Assembly (NCBI RefSeq): GCF_039539005.1
Contig: NZ_BAABCP010000002.1
Span: 310,001 to 374,000, forward strand
Reading direction: 5' to 3'
DNA length: 64,000 nucleotides
DNA from: Microbacterium soli
GTDB taxonomy: Bacteria; Actinomycetota; Actinomycetes; Actinomycetales; Microbacteriaceae
Under the pieces are notes generated by a model. It was not told the DNA's origin. It did no database searches and saw only the letters and a program-made list of their open reading frames with translations. This document shows positions 34,639 through 41,585 of the stretch, in pieces (the stretch's first letter is position 1; each line of letters begins with the position of its first letter). The translations under genes were made by a program, and so were the position numbers.

Positions 34639-34770
34639 TCAGAGCGCGGTTGCGAGCCAGAGACCGACCGGGATACCCACCGCGCAGGCGATGAGCGCAG
34701 CGGAGGCGACGAGGGTAGGCACGACGACCCACGCGGGGGCATCGGCTATCCATAGTTCGAGGCGGTTCAT
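34639..34770 (-). CDS. Small membrane protein
   Basis: A 43-residue protein starting MNRLELWIADAPAWVVVPTL and consisting mostly of one long membrane segment (VVVPTLVASAALIACAVGIPVGLWLA). Its ATG overlaps the upstream stop (ATGA). Function is unknown. Confidence 0.6.
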   Translation of the reverse strand: MNRLELWIADAPAWVVVPTLVASAALIACAVGIPVGLWLATAL

Positions 34771-34943
34771 GATGACCCCTCGCTGGCGAAGCTCATGCCA
34801 CGGCGTGGTGTCCATTCCTTCGCTGCCTCGGCGTCTTCCTTCTCGATGCGTTCGAGGGCTTGGAGGTGCAGCTCGGCGCGGCCGATGGCGGTTTCCGCTC
34901 TCTCGCGCTGGCGGCGCTTGCGGACCCATGCGGGAGTGGCCAT
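34767..34943 (-). CDS. Small charged phage protein
   Basis: A 58-residue helical, highly charged protein (MATPAWVRKRRQRERAETAIG... ERIEKEDAEAAKEWTPRRGM). AGGAGA precedes the ATG. It is coupled to the small membrane protein that follows. No family is recognised. Confidence 0.65.
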   Translation of the reverse strand: MATPAWVRKRRQRERAETAIGRAELHLQALERIEKEDAEAAKEWTPRRGMSFASEGSS

Positions 34944-34966
34944 GTCGTCTCTCCTGCCCGAGCATG

Positions 34967-35005
34967 CGAAAGACCCCGGTGCACAAGGCGACACGGGGTC
35001 TTTCG
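34967..35005 (-). terminator. Strong terminator after the HNH gene near the packaging genes
   Basis: A 12-bp perfect inverted repeat, CGAAAGACCCCG (34967-34978) with CGGGGTCTTTCG (34994-35005). The downstream stem half carries the TTTC run. It lies between the HNH gene and the two small genes before the terminase. Confidence 0.75.
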
Positions 35006-35018
35006 GAGGTGAGGCTGG

Positions 35019-35576
35019 CTACGCGATGCGAGCCAGGTAGTCGAGGTCGAAGCGCTTGTGACACGGCACGCAGCGCGCTTCGTAGTGAGCCGGGTCGAGA
35101 CTGTACGGACCGCGCTTGTCGTCGATCCGCTCGTTCTCGTCTCGGTGGTCGTACGACCAGTGCGCTGCAAGGCCGCCGCAGTCGACGCATCGGTGCTGGC
35201 TCGCACTACCATGCATCCGCTTCACGCGGTCGTGCGCACCACCGATCCCGATGACGTCTTGGTACCGGTGATGCGCGCCGCCGCAGGACTGCGCCGAGCC
35301 GCGCCGAAGGTCGCCGGTACGCACCCGCGTGACTCTTCCGCAGTCGCATCGGCAAAGCCACAAGCTCCCGCCTTCGGACCGCTTAGCGGGGATGTACTCG
35401 GCCACTACCAATGCGCCGAACCTCTCCCCCAGGAGATCATGCTTCGGCTTGAACGGCACGTGGAGCGGATCGCCGTAGCGCCACTGCTTCATGTAGTGGC
35501 CGTAGCAGAGCGCCTTGCGCTTCACCGGCTTTTCGCATCCGTCGATGGTGCAGATGGTGGGTTCGGTAGACTGCAT
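35019..35576 (-). CDS. HNH endonuclease with N-terminal zinc finger
   Basis: A 185-residue nuclease. The N-terminal cysteine module CTIDGCEKPVKRKALCYGHYM is followed by a second cysteine cluster (WLCRCDCG) and the C-terminal HNH motif (CVDCGGLAAHWSYDHRDEN... YEARCVPCHKRFD). HNH proteins beside terminase genes often assist packaging; others are homing enzymes. The 5' leader is strongly structured. Confidence 0.88.
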   Translation of the reverse strand: MQSTEPTICTIDGCEKPVKRKALCYGHYMKQWRYGDPLHVPFKPKHDLLGERFGALVVAEYIPAKRSEGGSLWLCRCDCGRVTRVRTGDLRRGSAQSCGGAHHRYQDVIGIGGAHDRVKRMHGSASQHRCVDCGGLAAHWSYDHRDENERIDDKRGPYSLDPAHYEARCVPCHKRFDLDYLARIA

Positions 35577-35587
35577 CGCAGCCCTCC

Positions 35588-35662
35588 AATCGAGTTCAGT
35601 TCGATTCAGGGTCAGGCCCCGGCAGGTGTTCCACCACCTGGTTTGGGGCCGTTCTCATTCTA
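35588..35662 (-). promoter_or_regulatory. Promoter and structured 5' leader of the HNH gene
   Basis: On the minus strand a TAGAAT -10 box (35657-35662) lies just before a two-part hairpin: outer GGCCCC/GGGGCC (35615-35620 with 35645-35650) and inner CAGGTG/CACCTG (35623-35628 with 35635-35640). A second hairpin, AATCGA/TCGATT (35588-35593 with 35601-35606), abuts the GGAGGG ribosome-binding site. The arrangement could control translation of the nuclease. Confidence 0.5.
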
Positions 35663-35971
35663 CCAATCACGGCTCAGAATCCCGATGCCTGGCATCGGCG
35701 CATCCTTGCCTCGCCGCACATTACAGTCCTGATGGCTGTGTCGGGCGTTCGCGGGGTCGTGCTGCAGGTTGGGGTGGGAGGCGACCGGGTAGAAGTGGTC
35801 GAGGTTGTGGGAGTCGGGCGTCGAGTTCGGTGGGACGGTGTAGTCCACGCGCTGCCCACAGAGCCAGCAGTTCGCGGCTGGATCTCCGGCCTCGTCGAGC
35901 GTCTTCCCTTGCTGGAAGAACTCGCGCTTGAACTTCGCCCATGCCCTGGTGTTGACGCGTTGGGTGCTCAT
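35660..35971 (-). CDS. HNH endonuclease (packaging-associated type)
   Basis: A 103-residue nuclease with CWLCGQRV... DSHNLDHFYPVASHP... NARHSHQDCNVRRG, a compact HNH fold with two zinc-ligand pairs. Small HNH proteins next to the terminase commonly cooperate with TerL in cutting at cos (family knowledge). The ATG overlaps the upstream stop. It ends inside the -10 region used by the next HNH gene. Confidence 0.85.
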   Translation of the reverse strand: MSTQRVNTRAWAKFKREFFQQGKTLDEAGDPAANCWLCGQRVDYTVPPNSTPDSHNLDHFYPVASHPNLQHDPANARHSHQDCNVRRGKDAPMPGIGILSRDW

Positions 35972-36183
35972 GACAGGCGGGAGAGGATGTCGGTCTTGCG
36001 TCGGACGCCGGTGAGGTCGACGCCACGCTGGTCTGCGAGTGCCCGTAGCTCGCGGATGGTGAGCGTCTCGAGCGTGGGTGCTGGGGTGCCTGGGCGGGAC
36101 CAGCCGCGGCCCGTGTAGGAGTCGGCGACGTCGTCGGGGACGTGCACGGTGAGCCCGGTTCGTGGGTTGGTGATCGCGGCCAT
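35968..36183 (-). CDS. Small protein with Rho-N/SAP-like C-terminus
   Basis: A 71-residue protein. The N-terminal part (TGLTVHVPDDVADSYTGRGW) resembles head-fibre/packaging accessory proteins. The C-terminal LTIRELRALADQRGVDLTGVRRKTDILSRL matches the short helix-extended-loop-helix of Rho-N or SAP motifs, which bind nucleic acid. A GGGGAGG box precedes the ATG. It is coupled to the HNH gene. Confidence 0.7.
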   Translation of the reverse strand: MAAITNPRTGLTVHVPDDVADSYTGRGWSRPGTPAPTLETLTIRELRALADQRGVDLTGVRRKTDILSRLS

Positions 36184-36230
36184 GCGGTCCTCCCCTGGTC
36201 AACGTCGGTGGGTGCCGATAGTGTGCGGGC

Positions 36231-36419
36231 ATGGGCAAGAACATGCGCGACCCGTACCTGATCGTCACGAAGAACTTCGTGGTCTCCGACCGGCGAGGCC
36301 GGAAGTACATGGCGAAGATGCTGAACGACGAGTACGAGGTTGTCGCTGAGCACAAGAACGCGTTGTCGCGGGCGTCGACGGTGACGTTCCGGAAGACGAA
36401 CCCCGACTACCAGGGTTGA
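36231..36419 (+). CDS. Small plus-strand phage protein
   Basis: A 62-residue basic protein (MGKNMRDPYLIVTKNFVVSDRRGRKYMAKML...). No family is recognised. It is divergent from the minus-strand packaging genes. TAGTGT (36219-36224) lies six nt before the ATG, predicting a leaderless mRNA. Counter-orientation to the late operon suggests expression in the lysogen. Confidence 0.6.
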   Translation: MGKNMRDPYLIVTKNFVVSDRRGRKYMAKMLNDEYEVVAEHKNALSRASTVTFRKTNPDYQG

Positions 36420-36470
36420 TACACCCGCGCTCGCTCCCACGTCGGCGGCCCCTCGTATTCTCGATAGGCA

Positions 36471-36491
36471 CGTCCTGCATTCAGCAGGACG
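36471..36491. promoter_or_regulatory. Interrupted palindrome before a plus-strand gene
   Basis: CGTCCTGC (36471-36478) and GCAGGACG (36484-36491) are perfect 8-bp arms around a 5-nt centre. A TATTCT (36456-36461) that could be a -10 box lies just upstream. It may be an operator or the first hairpin of the transcript for the gene at 36501. Confidence 0.5.
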
Positions 36492-36500
36492 ACCGACGAG

Positions 36501-36734
36501 ATGGGAGTGGAGATGAGCGCAAGTGGGTTTGGGGACTTCGCCAAGGACCTGAAGAACATGTTCATGGAGACGACTTACGAGGAAACAGCGCAAGCGGTAG
36601 CCGAGCAGCTGCGTGAGCAGGGACTCGATACAGCAGACGCGGTCGAGCTCGATCTGTCGACGGACTCTGACGATGTTCATCTGGATGTTGAGCGTGTGCG
36701 AGCGCGGGTAAACGAGATCCTCGCCGAGGGTTGA
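36501..36734 (+). CDS. Acidic plus-strand phage protein
   Basis: A 77-residue (or 73 if started at 36513) acidic helical protein: MSASGFGDFAKDLKNMFMET... VERVRARVNEILAEG. The start at 36513 has GGAGTGGAG close by; 36501 is the upstream alternative. No family is recognised. It follows the other plus-strand gene by 81 nt, with a palindrome between, so it has its own control region. Confidence 0.6.
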   Translation: MGVEMSASGFGDFAKDLKNMFMETTYEETAQAVAEQLREQGLDTADAVELDLSTDSDDVHLDVERVRARVNEILAEG

Positions 36735-36741
36735 GCCTGTG

Positions 36742-36769
36742 GGGCGGCCGGACTGGGAACCGGCCGCCC
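36742..36769. repeat. GC-rich hairpin after the plus-strand pair
   Basis: GGGCGGCCGG (36742-36751) and CCGGCCGCCC (36760-36769) form a perfect 10-bp stem. There is no T-run on either side, so termination would need another factor. It separates the plus-strand genes from the convergent HNH gene. Confidence 0.5.
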
Positions 36770-36799
36770 GAGGGGTGGGGACCCACAGGAAACGACGAT

Positions 36800-37228
36800 C
36801 TAACGAGAGCCGACTCGAGCACGGTGTCGACGCAATGCCTCGCGCGCGCAATCCCGACAGACGAGCGACTTGAACCGCTTGTCCACCCTGGTGTTCGCGG
36901 ACGTTCGAACGTGCCCTGATGGGCACTTGGACTCGACATCACCTCGGCCGCGCGACTGCATGCCGCGACGAATGTTCTCGCGGTGGGTAACCGGCTCCAG
37001 ATGATCCGGGTTCACGCAGCGACGATTCCGGCAGAGGTGATCGAGATCCAGCCCAGTCGGTATGGGGCCGACGAGCGCTTCCCATCCCCACCTGTGGGCG
37101 GAGCGGTACGCGCCATCGAAGAAGAACTTGCCGTAGCCGCCGCCCCCGAGCGATGCCGCCCAGATCCAACAGCCGTCGTCGTTCTTCTCGATCTTCGAAC
37201 GCCACCTATTCAGTGCGCTATCGTTCAT
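36800..37228 (-). CDS. HNH homing-type endonuclease
   Basis: A 142-residue nuclease of the HNH_3 type: DGCWIWAASLGGGGYGKFFFDG, AHRWGWEALVGPIPTGLDLDHLCRNRRCVNPDHLEPVTHRENIRRG, followed by a C-terminal cysteine cluster (CPSGH... LVCRDCAREA). ATG at 37228 fits the GGAG box better than the in-frame GTG at 37231. Closely similar HNH cores occur at 38696 and 41582, consistent with a spreading homing family. Confidence 0.88.
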   Translation of the reverse strand: MNDSALNRWRSKIEKNDDGCWIWAASLGGGGYGKFFFDGAYRSAHRWGWEALVGPIPTGLDLDHLCRNRRCVNPDHLEPVTHRENIRRGMQSRGRGDVESKCPSGHVRTSANTRVDKRFKSLVCRDCAREALRRHRARVGSR

Positions 37229-37304
37229 CACATCGACTCCTTCCCGAGTCGGTCATGCTCCCGGCCTGTTACCAGCAGGTGCGGGAGTTTCTCGTTAGAA
37301 CTGA

Positions 37305-37337
37305 AGAAGCGCCCGGTCGCGTGACCTGGGCGCTTCT
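37305..37337. terminator. Strong bidirectional-looking hairpin
   Basis: A long stem: AGAAGCGCCC (37305-37314) pairs with GGGCGCTTCT (37328-37337), with an inner GGTC/GACC stem. On the minus strand it separates the helix-turn-helix gene from the HNH gene. Confidence 0.7.
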
Positions 37338-37370
37338 GTCATTCCTGTCTGATCATCAAGGTACGGGGGT

Positions 37371-37637
37371 TCAACGGGAGCTTGGCAAATCGTGGTTCCG
37401 GCGTGTCGCTTCCTCGCGTTCTCGCCGCATCTTGCGTAGTCGTGCCTGCCAGACGGGGTCCGCGGTCATCCGCTCACGCCACCACGTCTTGAGGATGCGT
37501 TCGTCGACGACGCGGTGTCGTTGGCCGTCCCGCATCTCCCAGCCCATCGGCATGCCGTTGCGGCGCCAGCGTTTGATGGTGACGACCGATCGGCGTGTGA
37601 CCTTCGCGGCTTCCCGGTAGGTGAGGTACTCAGCCAT
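37371..37637 (-). CDS. Excisionase-type helix-turn-helix protein
   Basis: An 88-residue DNA-binding protein: MAEYLTYREAAKVTRRSVVTIKRWRRNGMP is a MerR/excisionase-like winged helix, and the tail is very basic (WQARLRKMRREREEATRRN). It could be an excisionase or a regulator of late genes. It ends just before a strong terminator. Confidence 0.8.
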   Translation of the reverse strand: MAEYLTYREAAKVTRRSVVTIKRWRRNGMPMGWEMRDGQRHRVVDERILKTWWRERMTADPVWQARLRKMRREREEATRRNHDLPSSR

Positions 37638-38034
37638 CTGGAGGCTCCTGTTCGTGAGCGGGTGCGGTATTCCGCAAGATTTGCTCAAGATGCTGCCTTG
37701 AGGCTTGCTGGATGCCGGGCTCTGACGCATCCTGATGTTCCTGCCTCCGGAGGGTTGGCAGATGGGGGGTCCAGACCCCAGGGGGTCTCACGATCGGGGG
37801 ATGTGAGACCCCCACTCCGTTCGGGCCCCTGTGGTGGACAGTGCGCATGCAATCTCCGTCGCACGACGGATGCTGGGTGTGGGAATCGGTCTCGCCGCGG
37901 GGTCGGGTGTCGGGAGCATCATCGACATCTTTCGCTCCCGTTCTCGCCGTTGATGCACGTCGCCCAGATACGTGCAGGACGTCGACCGAATCCCGACTGT
38001 GAACGCACACATGTTCGGCGCGTACGATCAGGAG
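37638..38034. other. Intergenic region of about 400 bp with nested hairpins
   Basis: No convincing conserved gene. It contains a strong 10-bp stem GGGGGTCTCA/TGAGACCCCC (37781-37790 with 37804-37813), preceded by GGGGTC/GACCCC, in a G-rich context with no T-run. A 40-codon plus-strand frame from GTG 37831 to 37953 encodes a glycine-rich hydrophobic centre (LGVGIGLAAGSGVGSIIDIF) and an RSRSRR end; it may be a small peptide gene. A structured non-coding role (cos or origin-like) is possible but unproven. Confidence 0.4.
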
Positions 38035-38286
38035 ATGAACAGACACTCCCCGTCCGATGATGACTCGGACAGACGCGCAACAGACCGGTGGGCTGACGAC
38101 GGGGGAACCCCGGCGTTCGCCGTGATCCCGCCGGAACCGTCCACGAGCTGGGTGCGAGCAGTCGCGAGGCACTGGCATCCATACGCGCCCACTCAGGCCA
38201 CCCAGGACCGTGCTGCTGAGGTGAAGCGTGCACGGGCGTTGAAGCCACGCGATATCCCCTCCCAGAGCCCCGACCCTCGCGGGTGA
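38035..38286 (+). CDS. Hypothetical plus-strand phage protein
   Basis: An 83-residue protein (MNRHSPSDDDSDRRATDRWADDGG... STSWVRAVARHWHPYAPT). No family is recognised. TACGAT (38023-38028) lies six nt before the ATG, and the same stretch contains CAGGAG, so either leaderless or very short-leader translation is possible. Confidence 0.5.
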   Translation: MNRHSPSDDDSDRRATDRWADDGGTPAFAVIPPEPSTSWVRAVARHWHPYAPTQATQDRAAEVKRARALKPRDIPSQSPDPRG

Positions 38287-38354
38287 ACGGCAGCGCCAGG
38301 TGACCTTCGGCGAACCGGTATCTATCCGCGGCGGATGCGCGTAGCGTGACCAAC

Positions 38355-38525
38355 ATGTGGACAGTCCTCGTCATCTTGCTCGTGGTGTGGGCCGTGCTGG
38401 CGGTCACTGGGTTCGCCATCAATGGCCTCCTCTGGCTTGCGATCATCGGTGTGATCCTGTTCGTCGGCACCTTGATCTTCGGGTTCGTGCGGAACCGCAG
38501 CCGCAGGGACCACTTACGGCCTTGA
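38355..38525 (+). CDS. Small plus-strand membrane protein
   Basis: A 56-residue protein with two hydrophobic stretches (WTVLVILLVVWAVLAVTGFA and GLLWLAIIGVILFVGTLIFGF) and a basic tail (NRSRRDHLRP). TAGCGT (38342-38347) is seven nt before the ATG, predicting a leaderless mRNA. As a solitary membrane protein against the operon direction it could be a lysogenic moron, for example a superinfection-exclusion factor (inference only). Confidence 0.6.
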   Translation: MWTVLVILLVVWAVLAVTGFAINGLLWLAIIGVILFVGTLIFGFVRNRSRRDHLRP

Positions 38526-38570
38526 AATGCGCACGGGTGCGGGGCAGCGCGATCTCCATAGCGTCCTCAC

Positions 38571-38699
38571 TCATGAATTGACTCCTTCGCTTCCATACAC
38601 CTGCCCACACACCCGGCACGCCGCCACCTGCCGCGGCCTCGGACCACCCTTCGGGTCATCCACCCACCGCACCCTCACAGCCCGCTCAGAAGCCCTCAT
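38571..38699 (-). CDS. 42-residue zinc-ribbon protein, partial paralogue
   Basis: A short protein with one CxxC pair visible (VAACRVCGQVYGSEG). It is clearly related to the C-terminal ~40 residues of the protein at 39208-39867: RVRWVDDPKGGPRPRQ here against RVRARWIDDPAGGLRPIQ there. Its ATG overlaps the HNH stop. It may be a remnant or duplicate produced when the HNH gene arrived. Confidence 0.65.
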   Translation of the reverse strand: MRASERAVRVRWVDDPKGGPRPRQVAACRVCGQVYGSEGVNS

Positions 38700-39211
38700 G
38701 CACGTGCCCTTCGAACGTTCTCCGCTTGGGTCACGGCTTCGAGATGCGCGGGGTTGGCGCACTTGCGATTGCTGCACAGATGGTCGATCACAAGCCCGTC
38801 CGGGATGGGGCCCACGTGCAATTCGTACGACAGTCGGTGAACCGCCACGTGCCTGCCGTCGATCTTTACCTGGCCATAGCCCGTGCTGCTGATGGTCCCT
38901 GACCACTCCCAGCACCCTGGACCTCGGACGATCCTCGCTTCGAAGCGCTCGCGCGCTGTGCCAAACACAAATCTCCGGATGGGCGACAGCTCCGCGCCCC
39001 GGTCGCTCTGGGCGCGGTGAGATCTGCACATCCCCTGACTGTCGTGCGGACGGTCGCAGCCGGGGAATCTGCATCCCTGCGTTCCGTCACCGATTGGGCG
39101 ATCCGCCTGGACGTCGTCGTGGCGGCGAAAGCGTAGGTAGTGGGCGTGGCAGAGGCCTCGTGCTTCATGCGCTCTGCCGCATCCTTCGACTGTGCACGAT
39201 GGCCTGGTCAT
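38696..39211 (-). CDS. HNH endonuclease with two zinc-finger modules
   Basis: A 171-residue nuclease. Two N-terminal copies of a CxxxGC...GLCxxHYLRF-like module (CTVEGCGRAHEARGLCHAHYLRF and CRFPGCDRPHDSQGMCRSH) are followed by an HNH_3 core (GCWEWSGTISSTGYGQVKIDG... VGPIPDGLVIDHLCSNRKCANPAHLEAVTQAENVRR). It is overlapped at both ends by neighbouring genes carrying related zinc-ribbon tails. Confidence 0.88.
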   Translation of the reverse strand: MTRPSCTVEGCGRAHEARGLCHAHYLRFRRHDDVQADRPIGDGTQGCRFPGCDRPHDSQGMCRSHRAQSDRGAELSPIRRFVFGTARERFEARIVRGPGCWEWSGTISSTGYGQVKIDGRHVAVHRLSYELHVGPIPDGLVIDHLCSNRKCANPAHLEAVTQAENVRRARA

Positions 39212-39867
39212 GACTCCTCCGACTCTGATCTGTAGACATATCCGCATGCACCACACGTGACGATCTGGATCGGCCTGAGGCCTCCTGCGGGGTCGTCAAT
39301 CCACCTCGCGCGGACTCGTCGTTCAGCCGCACACCCCGGGTATTCAGCATCGCCAAGGCAGTCCCGGGCATGCTGCGGAAGCCCGTCCCACGACGGCAGA
39401 TACCGGTACTGCTGCCGCCGCACCTCACGGAACATCTCCTGCTCGAAGTCCTCGAGCACCCTGTGCTCCCAGATCTCGGTCGCATGGTCGATCAGCACCC
39501 CCACGATCAGCAGGGCCGTGTCGTGCGCGGCCTGCGACGACCCCGGGCACTTGCCCGGGATGCGGGTGCCAGCGCCGAGCCATTCCGACACGGACTCGGC
39601 GTACTCGGCGAGCAGTGACCACAGGTACACGGCATCCGCCGCGGCCCGGTCGTCGACGTTCGCTGTCGGGGTGCTGTCGTAGTACCCGCCGCCGGTGATC
39701 TGCGGCCGGTCGAACTGTGAACCGCCCCTCGACACCCCCACGGACGGGGCCGCGAGGGCCAGCATCGCACCCAGCAGCTTCGGCACCACACCCAGGTGGT
39801 ACTCCAGGCGGCGCTCCCAATGGCGGCGTGCGGCGTCCGGGTCGATCGCCATGCTGATATCGGTCAT
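39208..39867 (-). CDS. Hypothetical phage protein with C-terminal zinc ribbon
   Basis: A 219-residue protein. The N-terminal ~170 residues are helical (WERRLEYHLGVVPKLLGAMLALAAP; DHATEIWEHRVLEDFEQEMF). The C-terminal ~40 residues carry a zinc-ribbon-like CGACGYVYRSE. It is overlapped with the WhiB gene upstream and the HNH gene downstream. Similar early genes occur in actinophages; function is unknown. Confidence 0.75.
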   Translation of the reverse strand: MTDISMAIDPDAARRHWERRLEYHLGVVPKLLGAMLALAAPSVGVSRGGSQFDRPQITGGGYYDSTPTANVDDRAAADAVYLWSLLAEYAESVSEWLGAGTRIPGKCPGSSQAAHDTALLIVGVLIDHATEIWEHRVLEDFEQEMFREVRRQQYRYLPSWDGLPQHARDCLGDAEYPGCAAERRVRARWIDDPAGGLRPIQIVTCGACGYVYRSESEES

Positions 39868-40124
39868 GCTGCTTTCCCCTTCAGTCGTCGGCGTTCCCTC
39901 TCCGACAGGCCACCCCAGATGCCGAAGCGCTCATCGTGTTGCAGCGCGTACTCCAAGCACTCGGCCTGCACAGCGCACCCGGCGCAGATGCTCTTCGCGT
40001 CCTTCGTGGATCCGCCCTTCTCCGGGAAGAACGCGTCCGGGTCGACGTCGGCACACGACGCCCACTGCATCCACGGCTCCGGATGGAGCAGAGTCTCTGT
40101 GAACACTGGAATCGGGTGGGTCAT
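39864..40124 (-). CDS. WhiB-family iron-sulfur transcription factor
   Basis: An 86-residue regulator. The four iron-sulfur ligands are Cys24, Cys47, Cys50 and Cys56 (CAGCAVQAEC), followed by the turn GIWGGLSERERRRLKGK, which contacts sigma factor and DNA. WhiB proteins are restricted to actinobacteria and their phages. The phage copy may retune host or phage promoters. Confidence 0.95.
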   Translation of the reverse strand: MTHPIPVFTETLLHPEPWMQWASCADVDPDAFFPEKGGSTKDAKSICAGCAVQAECLEYALQHDERFGIWGGLSERERRRLKGKAA

Positions 40125-41149
40125 GCTGCCTTCCCCCAGAAGTGACGGGCGAGGTCTACCCTCCCGTGACGTTCCGCGAGCTTCGCGATCGCGTCGAGCC
40201 GCCGACCCACCGCCTGCGCTATCTGCGTCACCGGCTCCCCGGCATCCAGCAGCCACTCGACGTCCTCCAGCACCCGTTCGCCCTTCGTTGTCTCGTCCGC
40301 CTCGACCACGGCGGGTGCCGGGTCGGTGTCGATGTCGTCCCACGCGAGTGCGGGAAGCCACCCGCGGGCCTGCGCGTAGCGCTTCGAGCGTGAGTAGGCG
40401 GTCTTGTCGTGCCAGTCGGCGTGCGGCGGCTCCTGATCCCACAGCTCGACGAACAGGTCACGCACCGCAATCCACGTCGACACGAGCACTTCATCCCGCT
40501 CCATGAGCGACCCGAAGTTCGACGGCGACAGGTCCAGACGCTGTGCGAGCTTCGACATCGACCATCCGGCATGAACGAGCGCCTGCAGACGGCGGATCGC
40601 GCCGACAGATGCGACCTTCTGCCCGGGTGCGAGGTTCTCGATCACCGGCTGGATGGCAAGGATCTTCTCCGCCGTCTCCCGCTTCACCCGCTTCTGCATC
40701 TCCCCGAACCTCGGGCCCGGGTCCATCCGGCCCCAGATGATGGTCCGCACGGGCGTGGAGGACTTGAACCCGGCGAGCTGCGCGACACGCTTGTAGCCGA
40801 TGCCGTACTCGCCCAGCATGAGAACGTGCTCCCGAACCGGGGTCACGTCGACGAGGCCGTTGTCGTACCGGCCGTACGCCTTGTCCTTCTTCCGCCGCTG
40901 GTCAGCCTCACCGCGGTGCTCAACGCACGGCACGCACCTGCACTGGTGTAGGTTGTAGCAGACCAGCGACCCGGCGTGTTTGTGCTCCGGCGGGCAGACC
41001 TTCGGGTCCTTCACGCGCGGTGGCAACTTCTTGTGCACGCCGAGCTCGTCGGCCTTCCATGCGGCCTGGTAGTGCTTGCGGCACAGGCGACGGGCGACGG
41101 GCTTCCGGTCGCATCCGTGATGCGTGCAGACTTGCGGCTTACCGGTCAT
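40121..41149 (-). CDS. Helix-turn-helix DNA-binding protein with N-terminal zinc module
   Basis: A 342-residue early protein. The N-terminus has the same CTHHGCDRKPVARRLCRKHY zinc module seen in the HNH proteins, then a cysteine-containing stretch (CYNLHQCRCVPCVEH). Two probable helix-turn-helix regions follow (GIGYKRVAQLAGFKSSTPVRTI and WSMSKLAQRLDLSPSNFGSLM), and a third near the C-terminus (EPVTQIAQAVGRRLDAIAKL). Common in actinophages; target unknown. Confidence 0.82.
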   Translation of the reverse strand: MTGKPQVCTHHGCDRKPVARRLCRKHYQAAWKADELGVHKKLPPRVKDPKVCPPEHKHAGSLVCYNLHQCRCVPCVEHRGEADQRRKKDKAYGRYDNGLVDVTPVREHVLMLGEYGIGYKRVAQLAGFKSSTPVRTIIWGRMDPGPRFGEMQKRVKRETAEKILAIQPVIENLAPGQKVASVGAIRRLQALVHAGWSMSKLAQRLDLSPSNFGSLMERDEVLVSTWIAVRDLFVELWDQEPPHADWHDKTAYSRSKRYAQARGWLPALAWDDIDTDPAPAVVEADETTKGERVLEDVEWLLDAGEPVTQIAQAVGRRLDAIAKLAERHGRVDLARHFWGKAA

Positions 41150-41421
41150 GACATCTCCTCGCATGTGCACCAGTCGACGAGGACGACGCCGGCGGCGGTG
41201 TGGTGGTGGTGGCTGATCGCGGCGGTGCAGCCGATGACCCGGCAGGGCATCCGGCGGGTGCAGTCGGCCTCGAAGCCGTGCACGCGGCGCATCTCCTCGA
41301 CGGCAGTCTTCGTGAGTTGCGGTGTGCGGACGACGTCCTGCCCGCAGGTGCGGCAGGTGGCGGTCCAGCGCTTCACACCGTCGATGACGACCGGGCGGAT
41401 GGGTGGGTATGAGAGCGGCAT
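41146..41421 (-). CDS. Cysteine/histidine-rich small protein
   Basis: A 91-residue protein with likely zinc ligands: CRTCGQDVV near the middle, and C-terminal CRVIGCTAAISHHHHTAAG and WCTCEE. It is coupled by overlaps to both neighbours. No family is recognised. Confidence 0.7.
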   Translation of the reverse strand: MPLSYPPIRPVVIDGVKRWTATCRTCGQDVVRTPQLTKTAVEEMRRVHGFEADCTRRMPCRVIGCTAAISHHHHTAAGVVLVDWCTCEEMS

Positions 41422-41585
41422 CAGCGTGCCTCCTCGTCTGCTCGTCGTGCAGCAGCACAGTTCGGGCACGTCACGAAACGCCAGTCCTCGGTGACGTTCA
41501 ACAGGTCGGTCGTCCCGCAGTACCCACGGTTCGGGTACGCGGATGGGGCGTGGACGCGGTCCTTCACCGCGATCTGCTTGCTCAT
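41421..41585 (-). CDS. Small zinc-ribbon protein
   Basis: A 54-residue protein (MSKQIAVKDRVHAPSAYPNR...) with zinc ligands in YCGTTDL and CPNCAAARR. Its ATG overlaps the HNH stop (ATGA), and its stop overlaps the next ATG (TGATG), so it is translated within the operon. Confidence 0.65.
   Translation of the reverse strand: MSKQIAVKDRVHAPSAYPNRGYCGTTDLLNVTEDWRFVTCPNCAAARRADEEAR

Noticed and set aside
38443..38574. 43-codon minus-strand frame overlapping the zinc-ribbon gene stop
   Set aside because: Although it has an ATGA overlap, it runs antisense through the plus-strand membrane gene and has unlikely Arg/Cys/Ser-rich composition.
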